A stretch of 44,262 nucleotides of DNA from an uncultured Butyricicoccus sp. (lineage in GTDB: Bacteria; Bacillota; Clostridia; Oscillospirales; Butyricicoccaceae): the NCBI GenBank assembly GCA_904420185.1, contig CAJFUJ010000029.1:1-44262 (forward strand), read 5' to 3'. The notes under the pieces are model-generated. The model had not been told where the DNA came from. It did no database searches and saw nothing but the letters and a program-made list of their open reading frames with translations. A program made the translations under genes and the position numbers. Positions 14,963 through 23,039 of the stretch are shown here, one piece after another. Every line of letters starts with the position of its first letter. Position 1 is the first letter of the stretch.

Positions 14963-15769
14963 TTAGGAATCCTTGGGGATGTTTTCGACCACGCGGGCAA
15001 AGACCTCGCGCATGGAGCGGACCCAGATGTCAAAGCCGTCCTGGGCGCGGATGAGCTCCAGGTTTTGCAGGTTGATGCCGCCCGGCGTGCTGACGGTGGC
15101 CATGGTGTGGATGCCGTCGCGGTCCTGGCGGGTGGCCTCCTGGCAGACCGAGGCAAAGAAGTTGGTGACATAGTCGGTGGCCTGGGGGGCGGGGACGCCC
15201 TCGGACTGGGCCCAGTCGATCAGTGCGTCGAACAGCGCGGAAATCGGGGTCACGCAGGCGGTGATTGCGGCAAAGACCGCGGCATGGTAGCGCTTTTCGA
15301 CCGAGATGACCTTGCCGATGTGGCCGAAGATCTCGGCAGCCTCGGGGTTGGGCGGGCACTGGACAATGGGGCCGTCGGTGAAGGCGTTGAAGGTCAGGGG
15401 GATCATGTGCAGCAGGGCGGCAACCTCGCAGTTGAGCCAGGAGCGGATCTGCCCGACCGTCTTGTCGAACAGCACGTTGATGACCTTGTGGGTGGGGCGG
15501 AAGGTCAGCGAACGGTAGATTTCCTCGCCCACGTCGGGCAGGGTGGCCACGATGACCCAGTCGGCCTGGTCCACGACCTGCTGCATGCTGTCCGCCACCG
15601 TGACCCGGTCGGGGTAGGCGGCCGCCAGCTTGGCGGCATTGTCCGCCGAGCGCGGCGAAACCACGATGGGGTAGGGCGTGGAGGCGGCCCGCTCACAAAA
15701 GCCGGTGACCATGGCGGTGGTGATGGCCCCGGTGCCGATGAAGCCCAGGGTGGGAAGCGAATGGTTCAT
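14963..15769 (-). CDS. Pyrroline-5-carboxylate reductase-like oxidoreductase
   Basis: The 268-residue protein has an N-terminal Rossmann domain with TLGFIGTGAITTAMVTGF (about 7-24) and a C-terminal helical dimer domain, as in ProC. ProC reduces 1-pyrroline-5-carboxylate to proline with NAD(P)H. The C-terminal GIHTMATVSTPGGINLQNLE corresponds to the conserved ProC substrate loop (TSPGGTT type), supporting an imine reductase role. It is diverged from housekeeping ProC, so a related cyclic imine or ketimine substrate is possible. The start ATG at 15769 has a GAGG about 9 nt upstream. It is divergent from a MerR regulator, its probable controller. Confidence 0.75.
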   Translation of the reverse strand: MNHSLPTLGFIGTGAITTAMVTGFCERAASTPYPIVVSPRSADNAAKLAAAYPDRVTVADSMQQVVDQADWVIVATLPDVGEEIYRSLTFRPTHKVINVLFDKTVGQIRSWLNCEVAALLHMIPLTFNAFTDGPIVQCPPNPEAAEIFGHIGKVISVEKRYHAAVFAAITACVTPISALFDALIDWAQSEGVPAPQATDYVTNFFASVCQEATRQDRDGIHTMATVSTPGGINLQNLELIRAQDGFDIWVRSMREVFARVVENIPKDS

Positions 15770-15983
15770 AAACAGTACCTCATTTCTGCAAAATTGGTGG
15801 ATGGTTTTATTGTAAGCCCAATCCCGCCGGTTGGGAAGGGGGCGGGGAGTAGAATTTCCGCGTTTTTTTGCCCGGGATTTTGCGGTTTTTCCACAGGAGA
15901 AAGGTTTGGAAACCCGGTGCAGGGCCGCGGCAAAAAATCCGCCCTTGCGCCCGGTTTTTTGCCGGAAATCACAAGAAGGCCGG

Positions 15984-16012
15984 TTGTGTTCGGGAAACGG
16001 CTGTGCTAAAAT
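15984..16012 (+). promoter_or_regulatory. Promoter of the MerR-type gene
   Basis: TTGTGT (15984-15989), 17 bp and TAAAAT (16007-16012). On the opposite strand TTCCCA and TACAAT (17-bp spacing, near 15800-15830) may serve the reductase gene. Confidence 0.55.
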
Positions 16013-16089
16013 AAAGAAACAGGGACGGTGCGTCCCCGGGAAAGAAGAGAAAATTTGCAAACCGAAGAATGGAGGGAAATGATCCTGTG

Positions 16090-16986
16090 ATGGACTACGA
16101 TACGCCCCATGCGATCAGTGAAGACGCGATTATCATCGGAGATCTGGCGAAAATGTACAACATTTCCAAGCGCGCACTGCGGTTGTACCACGATCTGGGC
16201 ATCCTCATCCCCTATTACGTGGACGACAAAACCGGCTACCGCTACTATCTGCCCGCCCAGTTCCCACGGCTGGAGATGATCCTCCAGATGAAGCGGGCCG
16301 GGCTGTCGCTCAAGCAGATCAAGCAGATGCTCGACACCCGCAATTTGTCGCTGTTCGAGGCCATCTTGGGCGAACAGCTGGACAAGCTCACCCAGAAAAT
16401 CGCCGAGTACCAGATGAGCCGGGAGTCGCTCTCCAAACAGCTCAGCGGCTGCAAGCTCATCCAAAACCCGCCGATGATGAACTCGGTGTTCGTCGAATAC
16501 ATGCCCCGGCGGTCGGCCTTCATCTACCGCGACTTCGAAGCCTATGACATGGCCCAGCGCTATCCCGAGGGCTCGCCCTGGCGGCATGTGCTCGACCAGG
16601 TCAAGGGCGTGTTCAGCCGCAAGGGCCTGCCGCTGACCCTGTTCCAGCAGGTGGGGGGCATCGTCTCCAAAGAAAGCCTGCTGAGCGGCAAGCTGCTCAT
16701 CAGCGGCGCCTTTATCCAGATGGACGGCGAATACCAGTACCAAATGCCGCTTTCCTCCTTTGCGCCCGGCATCTACGTGTGCATGTACAACACCTACAAC
16801 GCAGCCGACAACATCGAGGAACTCAAGGGCCTGCAAAAATTGCTCGGCTACATCCACGAAAACGAATACCAGATCGCCGGCGACTATCTGGCCCAGGTCA
16901 TGGCCGAAACCTCGGTGTTCGACTACAACGATACCCAGATCATCTTGAAGCAGCAAATCCCGGTCAGCATCAACTGGAGCAATTAA
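16090..16986 (+). CDS. MerR-family regulator with GyrI-like effector domain
   Basis: The 298-residue protein has a MerR winged helix (about 12-80; IGDLAKMYNISKRALRLYHDLGI and TGYRYYLPAQFPRLEMI) and a coiled-coil dimer helix (about 85-125). A large C-terminal domain (about 135-290) resembles the GyrI/SOUL-like ligand pocket of BmrR-type regulators. MerR activators untwist promoters with long 19-bp spacers on binding a ligand. The start is set at ATG 16090, 13 nt after GGAGGG; GTG 16087 is an alternative. It is divergent from the reductase gene, its likely target; the 19-bp-spaced promoter at 21383-21413 is another candidate target (inference). Confidence 0.85.
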   Translation: MDYDTPHAISEDAIIIGDLAKMYNISKRALRLYHDLGILIPYYVDDKTGYRYYLPAQFPRLEMILQMKRAGLSLKQIKQMLDTRNLSLFEAILGEQLDKLTQKIAEYQMSRESLSKQLSGCKLIQNPPMMNSVFVEYMPRRSAFIYRDFEAYDMAQRYPEGSPWRHVLDQVKGVFSRKGLPLTLFQQVGGIVSKESLLSGKLLISGAFIQMDGEYQYQMPLSSFAPGIYVCMYNTYNAADNIEELKGLQKLLGYIHENEYQIAGDYLAQVMAETSVFDYNDTQIILKQQIPVSINWSN

Positions 16987-17020
16987 AAAGCCCCAAGCAG
17001 CCGGGCGGCACGCTTGGGGC
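16983..17020 (-). terminator. Terminator of the racemase-like gene
   Basis: A perfect 9-bp stem GCCCCAAGC (16990-16998) and GCTTGGGGC (17012-17020) is followed on the minus strand by a T run (16985-16989). It can also stall plus-strand transcription from the MerR gene. Confidence 0.75.
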
Positions 17021-17068
17021 GGGCAAGAGAGATGAATGGAGAAACGGGTTGAAAGGACCGATTGCCCA

Positions 17069-17839
17069 TTAGATAAAGCCGGTGAACGGTTTTCTGCATA
17101 CGGCCGAGTAAACCCAACCGATCATGGTGGTGAAATCGTATACCGGCAGGTTGACTGCCTTTTGGATGGCGTCGGCATACGGCGGCATGTCGCTGCACTC
17201 GAGCAGGATGGCGCCGATGTCCGGGTTTTCCGCAACCATTTCCTTGGCCGCCTGGATGAACTCCTCACGGCAGGTGTTGTTGTTCATGGTCGGGCGGTCG
17301 CGCGGGATGGCCGAGAATTCAGGCGACTCTTCCATCGAACGGATGACCAGGCCGGACGGATCGTCTACGCCGCAGCAGGCCAGGAGCTCGTTGTCAAAGG
17401 TGCGGGTAACCGCGCACAAGACACCGATCTTCTGGTCTTTTTTCAGGCCCATGCGAATCATCGGGATCTGGATGAGGCTGGACGCGTAAACCGGCACATC
17501 GACCTTTTCGCGCAGCTGCTTCTGCCAGCGGCCAAAATAACCGCAAGCGCAGATGACCGCACGCACGCCGTTCTCATCGACCAGCTCCTTGGCAGCAGCA
17601 GCCAATTCGTCGATGATGGTCGGGTCTTTACTGTGCAGGCGCGGCGAGTCTACGTTGTTGATCTTGACGTAGCTGACCGGGAAATTGTAGGTGCAAGCGT
17701 TGGCCACGTTGCCGGGAACGATGGGATAACCGACGTTGAGCAGCACGATGCCGATCGGGATGCCGGACATCTGCTGGGGAAGGGGCTTTGTGACGTCGTA
17801 ATCGTCGTCATGCGCGCCGATATAACCATAATGCCGCAT
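17069..17839 (-). CDS. Asp/Glu racemase superfamily protein
   Basis: The 256-residue protein belongs to the cofactor-independent Asp/Glu/hydantoin racemase fold. The two catalytic cysteines of the family are visible in AVICACGYFGRWQ and ILLECSDMPPYADAI. Members racemise aspartate, glutamate or hydantoins, or act as maleate isomerases or decarboxylases, so the substrate stays open. AAGGAGTG lies upstream of ATG 17839; a longer upstream frame is unsupported. It stands alone with its own terminator. A long gene-poor leader region (17840-18270) separates it from the alcohol dehydrogenase. Its context with an amine/amino-acid dehydrogenase operon suggests amino-acid or amide catabolism. Confidence 0.8.
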   Translation of the reverse strand: MRHYGYIGAHDDDYDVTKPLPQQMSGIPIGIVLLNVGYPIVPGNVANACTYNFPVSYVKINNVDSPRLHSKDPTIIDELAAAAKELVDENGVRAVICACGYFGRWQKQLREKVDVPVYASSLIQIPMIRMGLKKDQKIGVLCAVTRTFDNELLACCGVDDPSGLVIRSMEESPEFSAIPRDRPTMNNNTCREEFIQAAKEMVAENPDIGAILLECSDMPPYADAIQKAVNLPVYDFTTMIGWVYSAVCRKPFTGFI

Positions 17840-18270
17840 GGTGTTACACTCCTTTATAAGTAACTTCTCTGTATCAGGCGGGGCACGACCCGCACAGCCT
17901 AGCTTGGCTGCATGTGGCACTTGTACCATCGGCCGAAACCAGCACCCCACGGCCGTAAAGGTTCATACATAAAAATGTCGGAAGAGACGCTATGAATTTG
18001 TGCCGTGCAAAGCCGAATAAAAAAAACAGTGGCAAAATTTTCATCGGCCTATGCGCAGAGGATACTAGGCTGGGGAGATCATGCCCCACTGACTACACGA
18101 CCGGCTGTTGGCGCCGGGAATTCAGATAAGAGCAAAGGGGAGAGGTGTGCCAGGCTGCGGCCGGCGAGGGCCGCAGCGGCGGGTTTATGGAAAGTAAAAC
18201 GGGAAACCCACGGTGCAGCGGGGGTATGGTAGGTAGTTGATGCCCCGCCGCACCTGCGGGCCCTGGCGTT
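17840..18270. other. Intergenic region, 430 bp, no gene seen
   Basis: It holds a strong hairpin GCTGCGGCC/GGCCGCAGC (18153-18176) without a T tract, several poly-A/T stretches (18020-18045) and no open frame with a ribosome site. It must contain the racemase promoter, but no clear -35/-10 pair is visible. Confidence 0.5.
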
Positions 18271-19452
18271 TTACATCGCCATACGGTAAATCTCTTCCGC
18301 GATCTCGGGGGTGAGCTTGAGGAAGTTGCCGTGGTTGGGTGCTTCGAAGAACATGCCTTCAGCCAGCTTGGGCGCATCTTCGGGCTTGCCGCCGATTTCG
18401 CCGATGGTGGTGGGCAGGTTCATGGACTTGATGAAGCGGGTATAGCAGTCGATGCCTTCCAGAGCGGTTGCGCGCGGGTTCTCGTAGTCCATCTGGCAGC
18501 CCCATACGCGAACAGCGAACTGTACCAAGCGGTCCAGGCCGCCGTCAACCTTATCCAGCACGTACTTCATCCAGTAGGTGTGCAGGATGCCCAGGCCAGC
18601 GCCGTGCGAGCAGCCGTAGGTGGTGGACAGCTCGTTCTCCATGTGGTGGGTGCCCCAGTCCTGTGCACGGCCTACGCCGGTGACGTTGTTGTGCGCGATG
18701 GTCGCAGCCCACATGATGTTGGCGCGCGCCTGATAGTCGGCCGGGTTGGCGATGACGATCTTGGCTTCCTTGATGAGGGTGAGCATAACAGCTTCCAGCA
18801 TACGGTCGGTCAGCTCAACGTCCTTGGTGTGGGAGAAATAGCGCTCCATGCAGTGGGAGAAGATATCGGAGATGCCGCTGGCGGTCTGGTACTCGGGCAG
18901 GGTGGTGGTCAGTTCGGGGTTCATGATGGCGAACAGCGGGCGCAGGATGTCGCCGTCTGCGCAGCGCTTGTGCATGCCGTTCTCGTTGGTGATAACGGTG
19001 TCGGTGGAGCCCTCGGTGCCGGTGGCAGCCAGGGTCATGACACAGCCGATGGGCAGGGACTCGGTAACCGGGCCCTTCTTGCCGCAGTAGAAATCCCAGA
19101 AGTCGCCGTCATACAGGGTGCCGAACGCAATGGCCTTGGCCGAGTCAACCGACGAGCCGCCGCCAACGCCCAGGACGAAGTCAACCTTTTCCTTGCGGGC
19201 CAGTTCGATGCCCTCGTAAACCAGGCCGCTGAGCGGGTTGGGCTTGGCGCCGCCGAGCTCGATGTAGGAGATGCCTTCTGCATCCAGGGACTTCTTGATG
19301 CGGTCGAGCAGGCCGGAACGGATGACCGAGCCGCCGCCGTAGTGGATCAGGACCTTGGTGCCGCCGTAGCGCTTGACCATGGCGCCGGTTTTCTCTTCTG
19401 CGCCTTTACCGAAAACAAAATATGTCGGGCTGTAAAAATCAAAATTTTCCAT
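18271..19452 (-). CDS. Iron-containing alcohol dehydrogenase
   Basis: This 393-residue group III NAD(P)-dependent alcohol dehydrogenase interconverts aldehydes or ketones and alcohols in the cytoplasm. It starts in the usual way (YSPTYFVFGKGAEEKTG), has the nucleotide loop VLGVGGGSSVDSAKAIA, and keeps the metal ligands in GISDIFSHCMERYF and CSHGAGLGILHTYWM. It is closest in style to butanol-dehydrogenase/YqhD-like enzymes, which act broadly on aldehydes. AAGGAGGAAA precedes ATG 19452. It is downstream of and co-oriented with an AraC regulator (225 bp apart), its likely controller. It could remove acetaldehyde or another aldehyde made by the lyase or dehydrogenase systems here (inference). Confidence 0.93.
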   Translation of the reverse strand: MENFDFYSPTYFVFGKGAEEKTGAMVKRYGGTKVLIHYGGGSVIRSGLLDRIKKSLDAEGISYIELGGAKPNPLSGLVYEGIELARKEKVDFVLGVGGGSSVDSAKAIAFGTLYDGDFWDFYCGKKGPVTESLPIGCVMTLAATGTEGSTDTVITNENGMHKRCADGDILRPLFAIMNPELTTTLPEYQTASGISDIFSHCMERYFSHTKDVELTDRMLEAVMLTLIKEAKIVIANPADYQARANIMWAATIAHNNVTGVGRAQDWGTHHMENELSTTYGCSHGAGLGILHTYWMKYVLDKVDGGLDRLVQFAVRVWGCQMDYENPRATALEGIDCYTRFIKSMNLPTTIGEIGGKPEDAPKLAEGMFFEAPNHGNFLKLTPEIAEEIYRMAM

Positions 19453-19584
19453 AACGTTGTTTCCTCCTTAATCATGTCACTTGGGTGTGCGCCCGCAGAG
19501 AGCAGGCAGGTGGTATGCTTTGGAAGTTACGGCCACCTCTCTTCTCGTTGGAGTGGGGCGCGGCACGAAACAGCGCCGGCCGCG

Positions 19585-19612
19585 CCCCCGCATTGGGGGT
19601 TTGTTTTATTTT
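19585..19612 (+). terminator. Small hairpin with T-rich tail
   Basis: CCCCC-GCATT-GGGGG (19585-19599) followed by TTTGTTTTATTTT. No plus-strand gene is close upstream, so its role is uncertain. Confidence 0.35.
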
Positions 19613-19620
19613 AAGGGTTA

Positions 19621-19675
19621 AAAACCGCAATAAAACCAAAAGGGACGTCGGTTTTAAAACCGCAATAAAACCAAA
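19621..19675. repeat. Two 20-bp direct repeats between araC-like and adh genes
   Basis: AAAACCGCAATAAAACCAAA occurs identically at 19621-19640 and 19656-19675 (35-bp offset). It lies between the AraC stop and the dehydrogenase gene, where an AraC-type activator could bind direct half-sites. Confidence 0.7.
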
Positions 19676-19677
19676 GG

Positions 19678-20382
19678 TTAAGCGTGCGCCGGCTGGTGGG
19701 CGCTGTCGCGGTAGGCCTTGGGGGTCATACCGGTGACGTTGTGGAAAGCGCGGGTAAAGGTGGAGTTGCTGCTGTAACCGACCATGACGGCGATCTCCAT
19801 GACGCTGTACTCGGTGCGTTCGAGCAGCTCCTTGGCGCGGCCCATGCGGATGCAGCGCAGGTAAAAGCTGGGTGAGAAGCCGGTCTGCTGCTTGAACCAG
19901 TCGCTATAATATGTAACGTTATAGCTTTCCATCTTGGCCAGCTGCCCGACGGTGATGGGCAGGTGGTAGTATTCGCTGATGTAGCGGATGGAGGGGGCGG
20001 TGCAGTTTTCCATGAGCTTGCTGTACAGGTAATTGTACAGGTAGTGGACCGACTTGCTCTCCGGGTTTTGTTTGAGCTCGGTTTGGATGAGGTCCACCAG
20101 GTGGGTGATCTGGTCGCGCATCGGGACGATGAGCGGGTAGGTCACGAGCACCGGGCTTTCGCTCTGCTGGGAGATGTTGATGACCAGCAGCAAGCCGGAG
20201 AAGTCGCAGCAATGCACCAGGCCGGCCGGGATGAAGCACAGTTCTTTGGGCGTGACCTCGTATTCTTCGCCTGCGATGGACAGATGCAGGGTCCGTTCGA
20301 GCGGCACCAGGATTTGCGGATACCCGTGGGTATGTTCCCCGTAGCACTCGTGATACAGCCGGAAATTGAAGGTATCGTTCAT
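19678..20382 (-). CDS. AraC-family regulator with cupin domain
   Basis: The 234-residue protein has an N-terminal cupin sensor domain (about 5-90; HECYGEHTHGYPQILVP, ELCFIPAGLVHCCDF) and a C-terminal pair of helix-turn-helices (about 135-228; WFKQQTGFSPSFYLRCIRMG and AVMVGYSSNSTFTRAFHNVTG). The His residues of the cupin could hold a metal or sense a small ligand. AAGGAGG lies before ATG 20382. It is upstream of the iron alcohol dehydrogenase in the same direction, suggesting control of that gene. Direct repeats in its own upstream region (20414-20447) fit AraC half-sites. Confidence 0.88.
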   Translation of the reverse strand: MNDTFNFRLYHECYGEHTHGYPQILVPLERTLHLSIAGEEYEVTPKELCFIPAGLVHCCDFSGLLLVINISQQSESPVLVTYPLIVPMRDQITHLVDLIQTELKQNPESKSVHYLYNYLYSKLMENCTAPSIRYISEYYHLPITVGQLAKMESYNVTYYSDWFKQQTGFSPSFYLRCIRMGRAKELLERTEYSVMEIAVMVGYSSNSTFTRAFHNVTGMTPKAYRDSAHQPAHA

Positions 20383-20413
20383 GCCCTAAGCCTCCTTGTC
20401 CCGTTCGGGCCGA

Positions 20414-20447
20414 TTCCTTTAAACTGTACGGCCCTGTTCTTTTAAAC
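20414..20447 (-). promoter_or_regulatory. Direct repeats upstream of the AraC gene
   Basis: TTCCTTTAAAC (20414-20424) and TTCTTTTAAAC (20437-20447) are 23 bp apart, about two helical turns, as expected for AraC-type binding. Confidence 0.5.
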
Positions 20448-20819
20448 CGTTTGGATCGTTGCCTTCGCTTTCTTGTCTATTATTGTAATGCATAACACCA
20501 CGGAACAGTCAACCACAAATTCTTCGCGCATGAGATTGGCAAAAAACCATGATTTCACAAGCGCGAAATGGTGGAAAATGCCCAAAACCCACCGCATTGC
20601 CCACAGGAAGGCTTCTTTCAATTCGGGAAACACTGTTCCGCTATGGAACACTTGCAGGCAGGCGCTGGCCGCGGCAGGGGGGGCCGGGGACGTGAAAGAT
20701 TTCGATGGAACTTTTTGCGTGTGGTTTGGGGAGGCTGCCCGGCGGATGGTACCCGGTAAGGTTTGCCGGTTTGGCCCTTTTCAGATGGGCGGGCCGGTGC
20801 TATGCTCAATATACAGGTC

Positions 20820-20855
20820 AACGGGGACAAGGACAACTTGCCCCCGTTTTTTTTT
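20820..20855 (+). terminator. Strong intrinsic terminator without a visible gene
   Basis: ACGGGG-a-CAAG pairs with CTTG-c-CCCCGT, followed by nine T residues. It points rightward, but no plus-strand gene precedes it in 20383-20819; a short unannotated RNA may end here. Confidence 0.7.
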
Positions 20856-20927
20856 GTAGGCATGGGGCGGCGCCGGCTGCATATATATAATAGGAAAGCA
20901 CCCCCACAGGGATGCCTTGGCCGGGGA

Positions 20928-20964
20928 ATAAAAAAACCGCCAGGACCTGTAATCCTGACGGTTG
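20928..20964 (-). terminator. Terminator of tRNA-Ala
   Basis: An 11-bp stem AACCGTCAGGA and TCCTGGCGGTT, then a T run on the minus strand, begins directly after the tRNA. Confidence 0.92.
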
Positions 20965-21040
<76 letters not shown>

Positions 21041-21083
21041 ATCTTCGGTTGTCCGGCGGACGGCGCCGCACTCAACGATGTTT

Positions 21084-21112
21084 ATTATACACACCCTGCG
21101 CGGGAATGTCAA
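21084..21112 (-). promoter_or_regulatory. Promoter of tRNA-Ala
   Basis: On the minus strand, TTGACA (21107-21112), 17 bp and TATAAT (21084-21089) are a perfect consensus. Confidence 0.92.
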
Positions 21113-21361
21113 GCATTTTTTTCGGTTTTTTTGGCGGGCAGGGCAGCCGGCCGGATGGGCCTGCAAAAAGGGGGGTGCAAACAGCTGGGATGCAAACTTT
21201 AAAAGAAATTTTGCGCCTCTGGGGAAGGGGGCAGCACCCAAACCATTCCGCAGTGGAAGGGTGGCTGCAAGGCATTTTGCGCTGCCGTTTTTTTGAAAGC
21301 CGCGGATTTATGTAAGAGTTGCACAAATAAAAATTTAGTAAATCATCTATTTTTGACATGA

Positions 21362-21413
21362 AAATCGGAAAACGATTTGGTGTTGACAATTCCACTAGGT
21401 CATGCGTTAGACT
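21362..21413 (+). promoter_or_regulatory. Promoter with 19-bp spacer and upstream dyad
   Basis: TTGACA (21383-21388) and TAGACT (21408-21413) are separated by 19 bp, or 18 bp if TTAGAC is the -10. AAATCG-GAAAA-CGATTT (21362-21378) lies just upstream. Long spacers are typical of promoters activated by MerR proteins. Confidence 0.5.
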
Positions 21414-21646
21414 AAGTGCATAAAGCAAAGAAGCCCTTGCGGAAACTCCTGGCGGAGAAAACAGCCAAGGGTTGGATTTGCACAAGAGAAGCTGATCGGA
21501 AAATTTCGTCTGTTTTAATAAAGATGGCTGGAAGATTGCCGAAACAGCTTCCGTGCAGCCGGCGCTGCACAAATGAAGGAATTAGGCCAACTCACTGGCT
21601 CCTTGTAGAGGGTGGGGTAACCGAAGCGCTAAGGAGGGATTATTCA
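21414..21646 (+). other. Long 5' leader of the dehydrogenase operon
   Basis: About 230 nt lie between the promoter and the first gene, with several possible stems (CTTGCGG, GGCGGAG and GCAGCCGGCGCTGC at about 21556-21569). A stretch AGGGTGGGGTAACCG (21609-21623) faintly recalls a T-box core, but no terminator pair follows. No gene is seen. Confidence 0.35.
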
Positions 21647-21961
21647 ATGAGAATCGCAGAGCATCCGGTCCTGGAATTCAAGAATGGGCAGGAGGTCACA
21701 TTCACGTTCGAAGGCCAGCAGATGAAGGGCATTGCCGGCGAACCGATCGCCGCAGCGCTCCATGCAAACGGCGTGCGTGAGCTGCGTGAACACAACGGCC
21801 GGCCCAGAGGCTTCTTCTGCGCCATTGGCAACTGTTCGTCGTGCCTGATGGAAGTGGACGGCGTGCCCAATGTCCGCGTATGCGTCGAGCCTCTCAAAAG
21901 CGGAATGGTTGTGAAACTGCAACACGGCAGCGGCTCGTTGATGGGAGGGACAAAAGCATGA
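21647..21961 (+). CDS. (2Fe-2S)-binding subunit of an amine/amino-acid dehydrogenase
   Basis: The 104-residue protein resembles HcnA/LhpF and the N-terminus of sarcosine oxidase alpha: a ferredoxin-like fold with the cysteines CAIGNCSSC (about 65-73) and a later Cys in VRVCVEPLKSGM for one 2Fe-2S cluster. It would pass electrons between the flavoprotein subunits in the cytoplasm or at the inner face of the membrane. AAGGAGGG lies before ATG 21647, the first gene of the operon. Its stop overlaps the next start in ATGA, so translation is coupled. A longer upstream frame is not supported. Confidence 0.88.
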   Translation: MRIAEHPVLEFKNGQEVTFTFEGQQMKGIAGEPIAAALHANGVRELREHNGRPRGFFCAIGNCSSCLMEVDGVPNVRVCVEPLKSGMVVKLQHGSGSLMGGTKA

Positions 21962-23037
21962 AATTTACAGACGTAGTTGTCATCGGGGGAGGCCCCGCAG
22001 GCATGAGCGCAGCCCTGGCTGCCGCCGAAGCCGGCGTACGGGTCACGATTATGGACCGCTGGAGTGAACTGGGCGGCCAGCTGATCAAGCAAACCCACCG
22101 CTTCTTTGGCTCTGAGCGCGAGCGCGCCGGTACCCGCGGCATCGAGATCGTGGACATCCTGCGCCAGCAGATCGCCGAAAATCCCCGCATCGAGGTCAAG
22201 GTCAACACCGACGTGCTCGGCATCTATTCCGACCGGGTCATCTCCTATGAGGAAGGCGACAAGTACGGCCGCATGACCGCCGAAAAGATCATCATCAGCA
22301 CCGGCGCGGCCGAAAAAATGCTGCTCTTTGAAAACAACGACCTGCCCGGCGTTTACGGCGCAGGCGCCGTACAGACCATGATGAACGTCTACGGCATCCA
22401 GCCCGGCCAGAAGGTCCTGATGATCGGCGCAGGCAACATCGGCCTGATCGTCACCTACCAGCTGCTGCAAGCCGGCGTGGACGTGGTCGCCATCGTCGAG
22501 GCCGCACCCCGCATCGGCGGCTATAAGGTACACGCCTCCAAGGTCCGCCGCATGGGCGTGCCGATCTACACCAAGACCACCGTCAAGGCGGCCCTGGGCG
22601 ACCACTTTGTCACCGGCGCCATCCTGTGCGACATGGACGACAAGTTCCAGCTCGTGCCCGGCACCGAGCGTGAGGTCGAAGTGGACACCATCTGCCTGTC
22701 GGTCGGCCTGGCGCCCCTGAGCGAGCTGATCTCCCAGACCGGCGCTGCCATGCATTACATCCCGCAGCTGGGCGGCTTTGTCCCCGAGCGCGACGAAAAC
22801 CTGGAAACCACCGCACCTGGCGTCTATGTAGCAGGCGACGTCTCCTGCATCGAAGAGGCCACCGCGGCTATGATCGAGGGCAGCATCGCCGGCCTGTCGG
22901 CAGCCATTGCCACCGGCATGCAGCACCCCGAGCTGCTCAGCAAACGCGACGAATGGATCGAGCAGCTTGCCAACCTGCGCTCGGGTAAGACGGGCGAAAA
23001 GATTCGCAGTGGACTTGCACTGATGAGGAGGGAATAA
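21958..23037 (+). CDS. FAD/NAD(P) oxidoreductase subunit (HcnB/LhpE-like)
   Basis: This 359-residue pyridine-nucleotide-disulfide-type flavoprotein has FAD-binding VVIGGGPAGMSAALAAAEAG at 7-26. The second dinucleotide site is VLMIGAGNIGLIVTYQLLQAG (about 157-177) and the closing motif is GVYVAGDVS (about 296-304). In related complexes this alpha subunit transfers electrons from the substrate-oxidising beta subunit to an acceptor. HcnB/LhpE proteins are near 450-470 residues because they carry a C-terminal BFD domain; here that domain is a separate gene (23548-23841), a split arrangement. It is coupled to the preceding gene by ATGA. Confidence 0.85.
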   Translation: MKFTDVVVIGGGPAGMSAALAAAEAGVRVTIMDRWSELGGQLIKQTHRFFGSERERAGTRGIEIVDILRQQIAENPRIEVKVNTDVLGIYSDRVISYEEGDKYGRMTAEKIIISTGAAEKMLLFENNDLPGVYGAGAVQTMMNVYGIQPGQKVLMIGAGNIGLIVTYQLLQAGVDVVAIVEAAPRIGGYKVHASKVRRMGVPIYTKTTVKAALGDHFVTGAILCDMDDKFQLVPGTEREVEVDTICLSVGLAPLSELISQTGAAMHYIPQLGGFVPERDENLETTAPGVYVAGDVSCIEEATAAMIEGSIAGLSAAIATGMQHPELLSKRDEWIEQLANLRSGKTGEKIRSGLALMRRE

Positions 23038-23039
23038 AA

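Noticed and set aside
18005-18232. Plus-strand 75-codon frame between the racemase-like and alcohol dehydrogenase genes
   Set aside because: It has no ribosome site, low-complexity composition and no recognisable motif.
21414-21646. Glycine riboswitch or T-box in the dehydrogenase leader
   Set aside because: The conserved glycine aptamer cores are missing. The T-box-like stretch has an insertion and lacks the downstream terminator/antiterminator pair.
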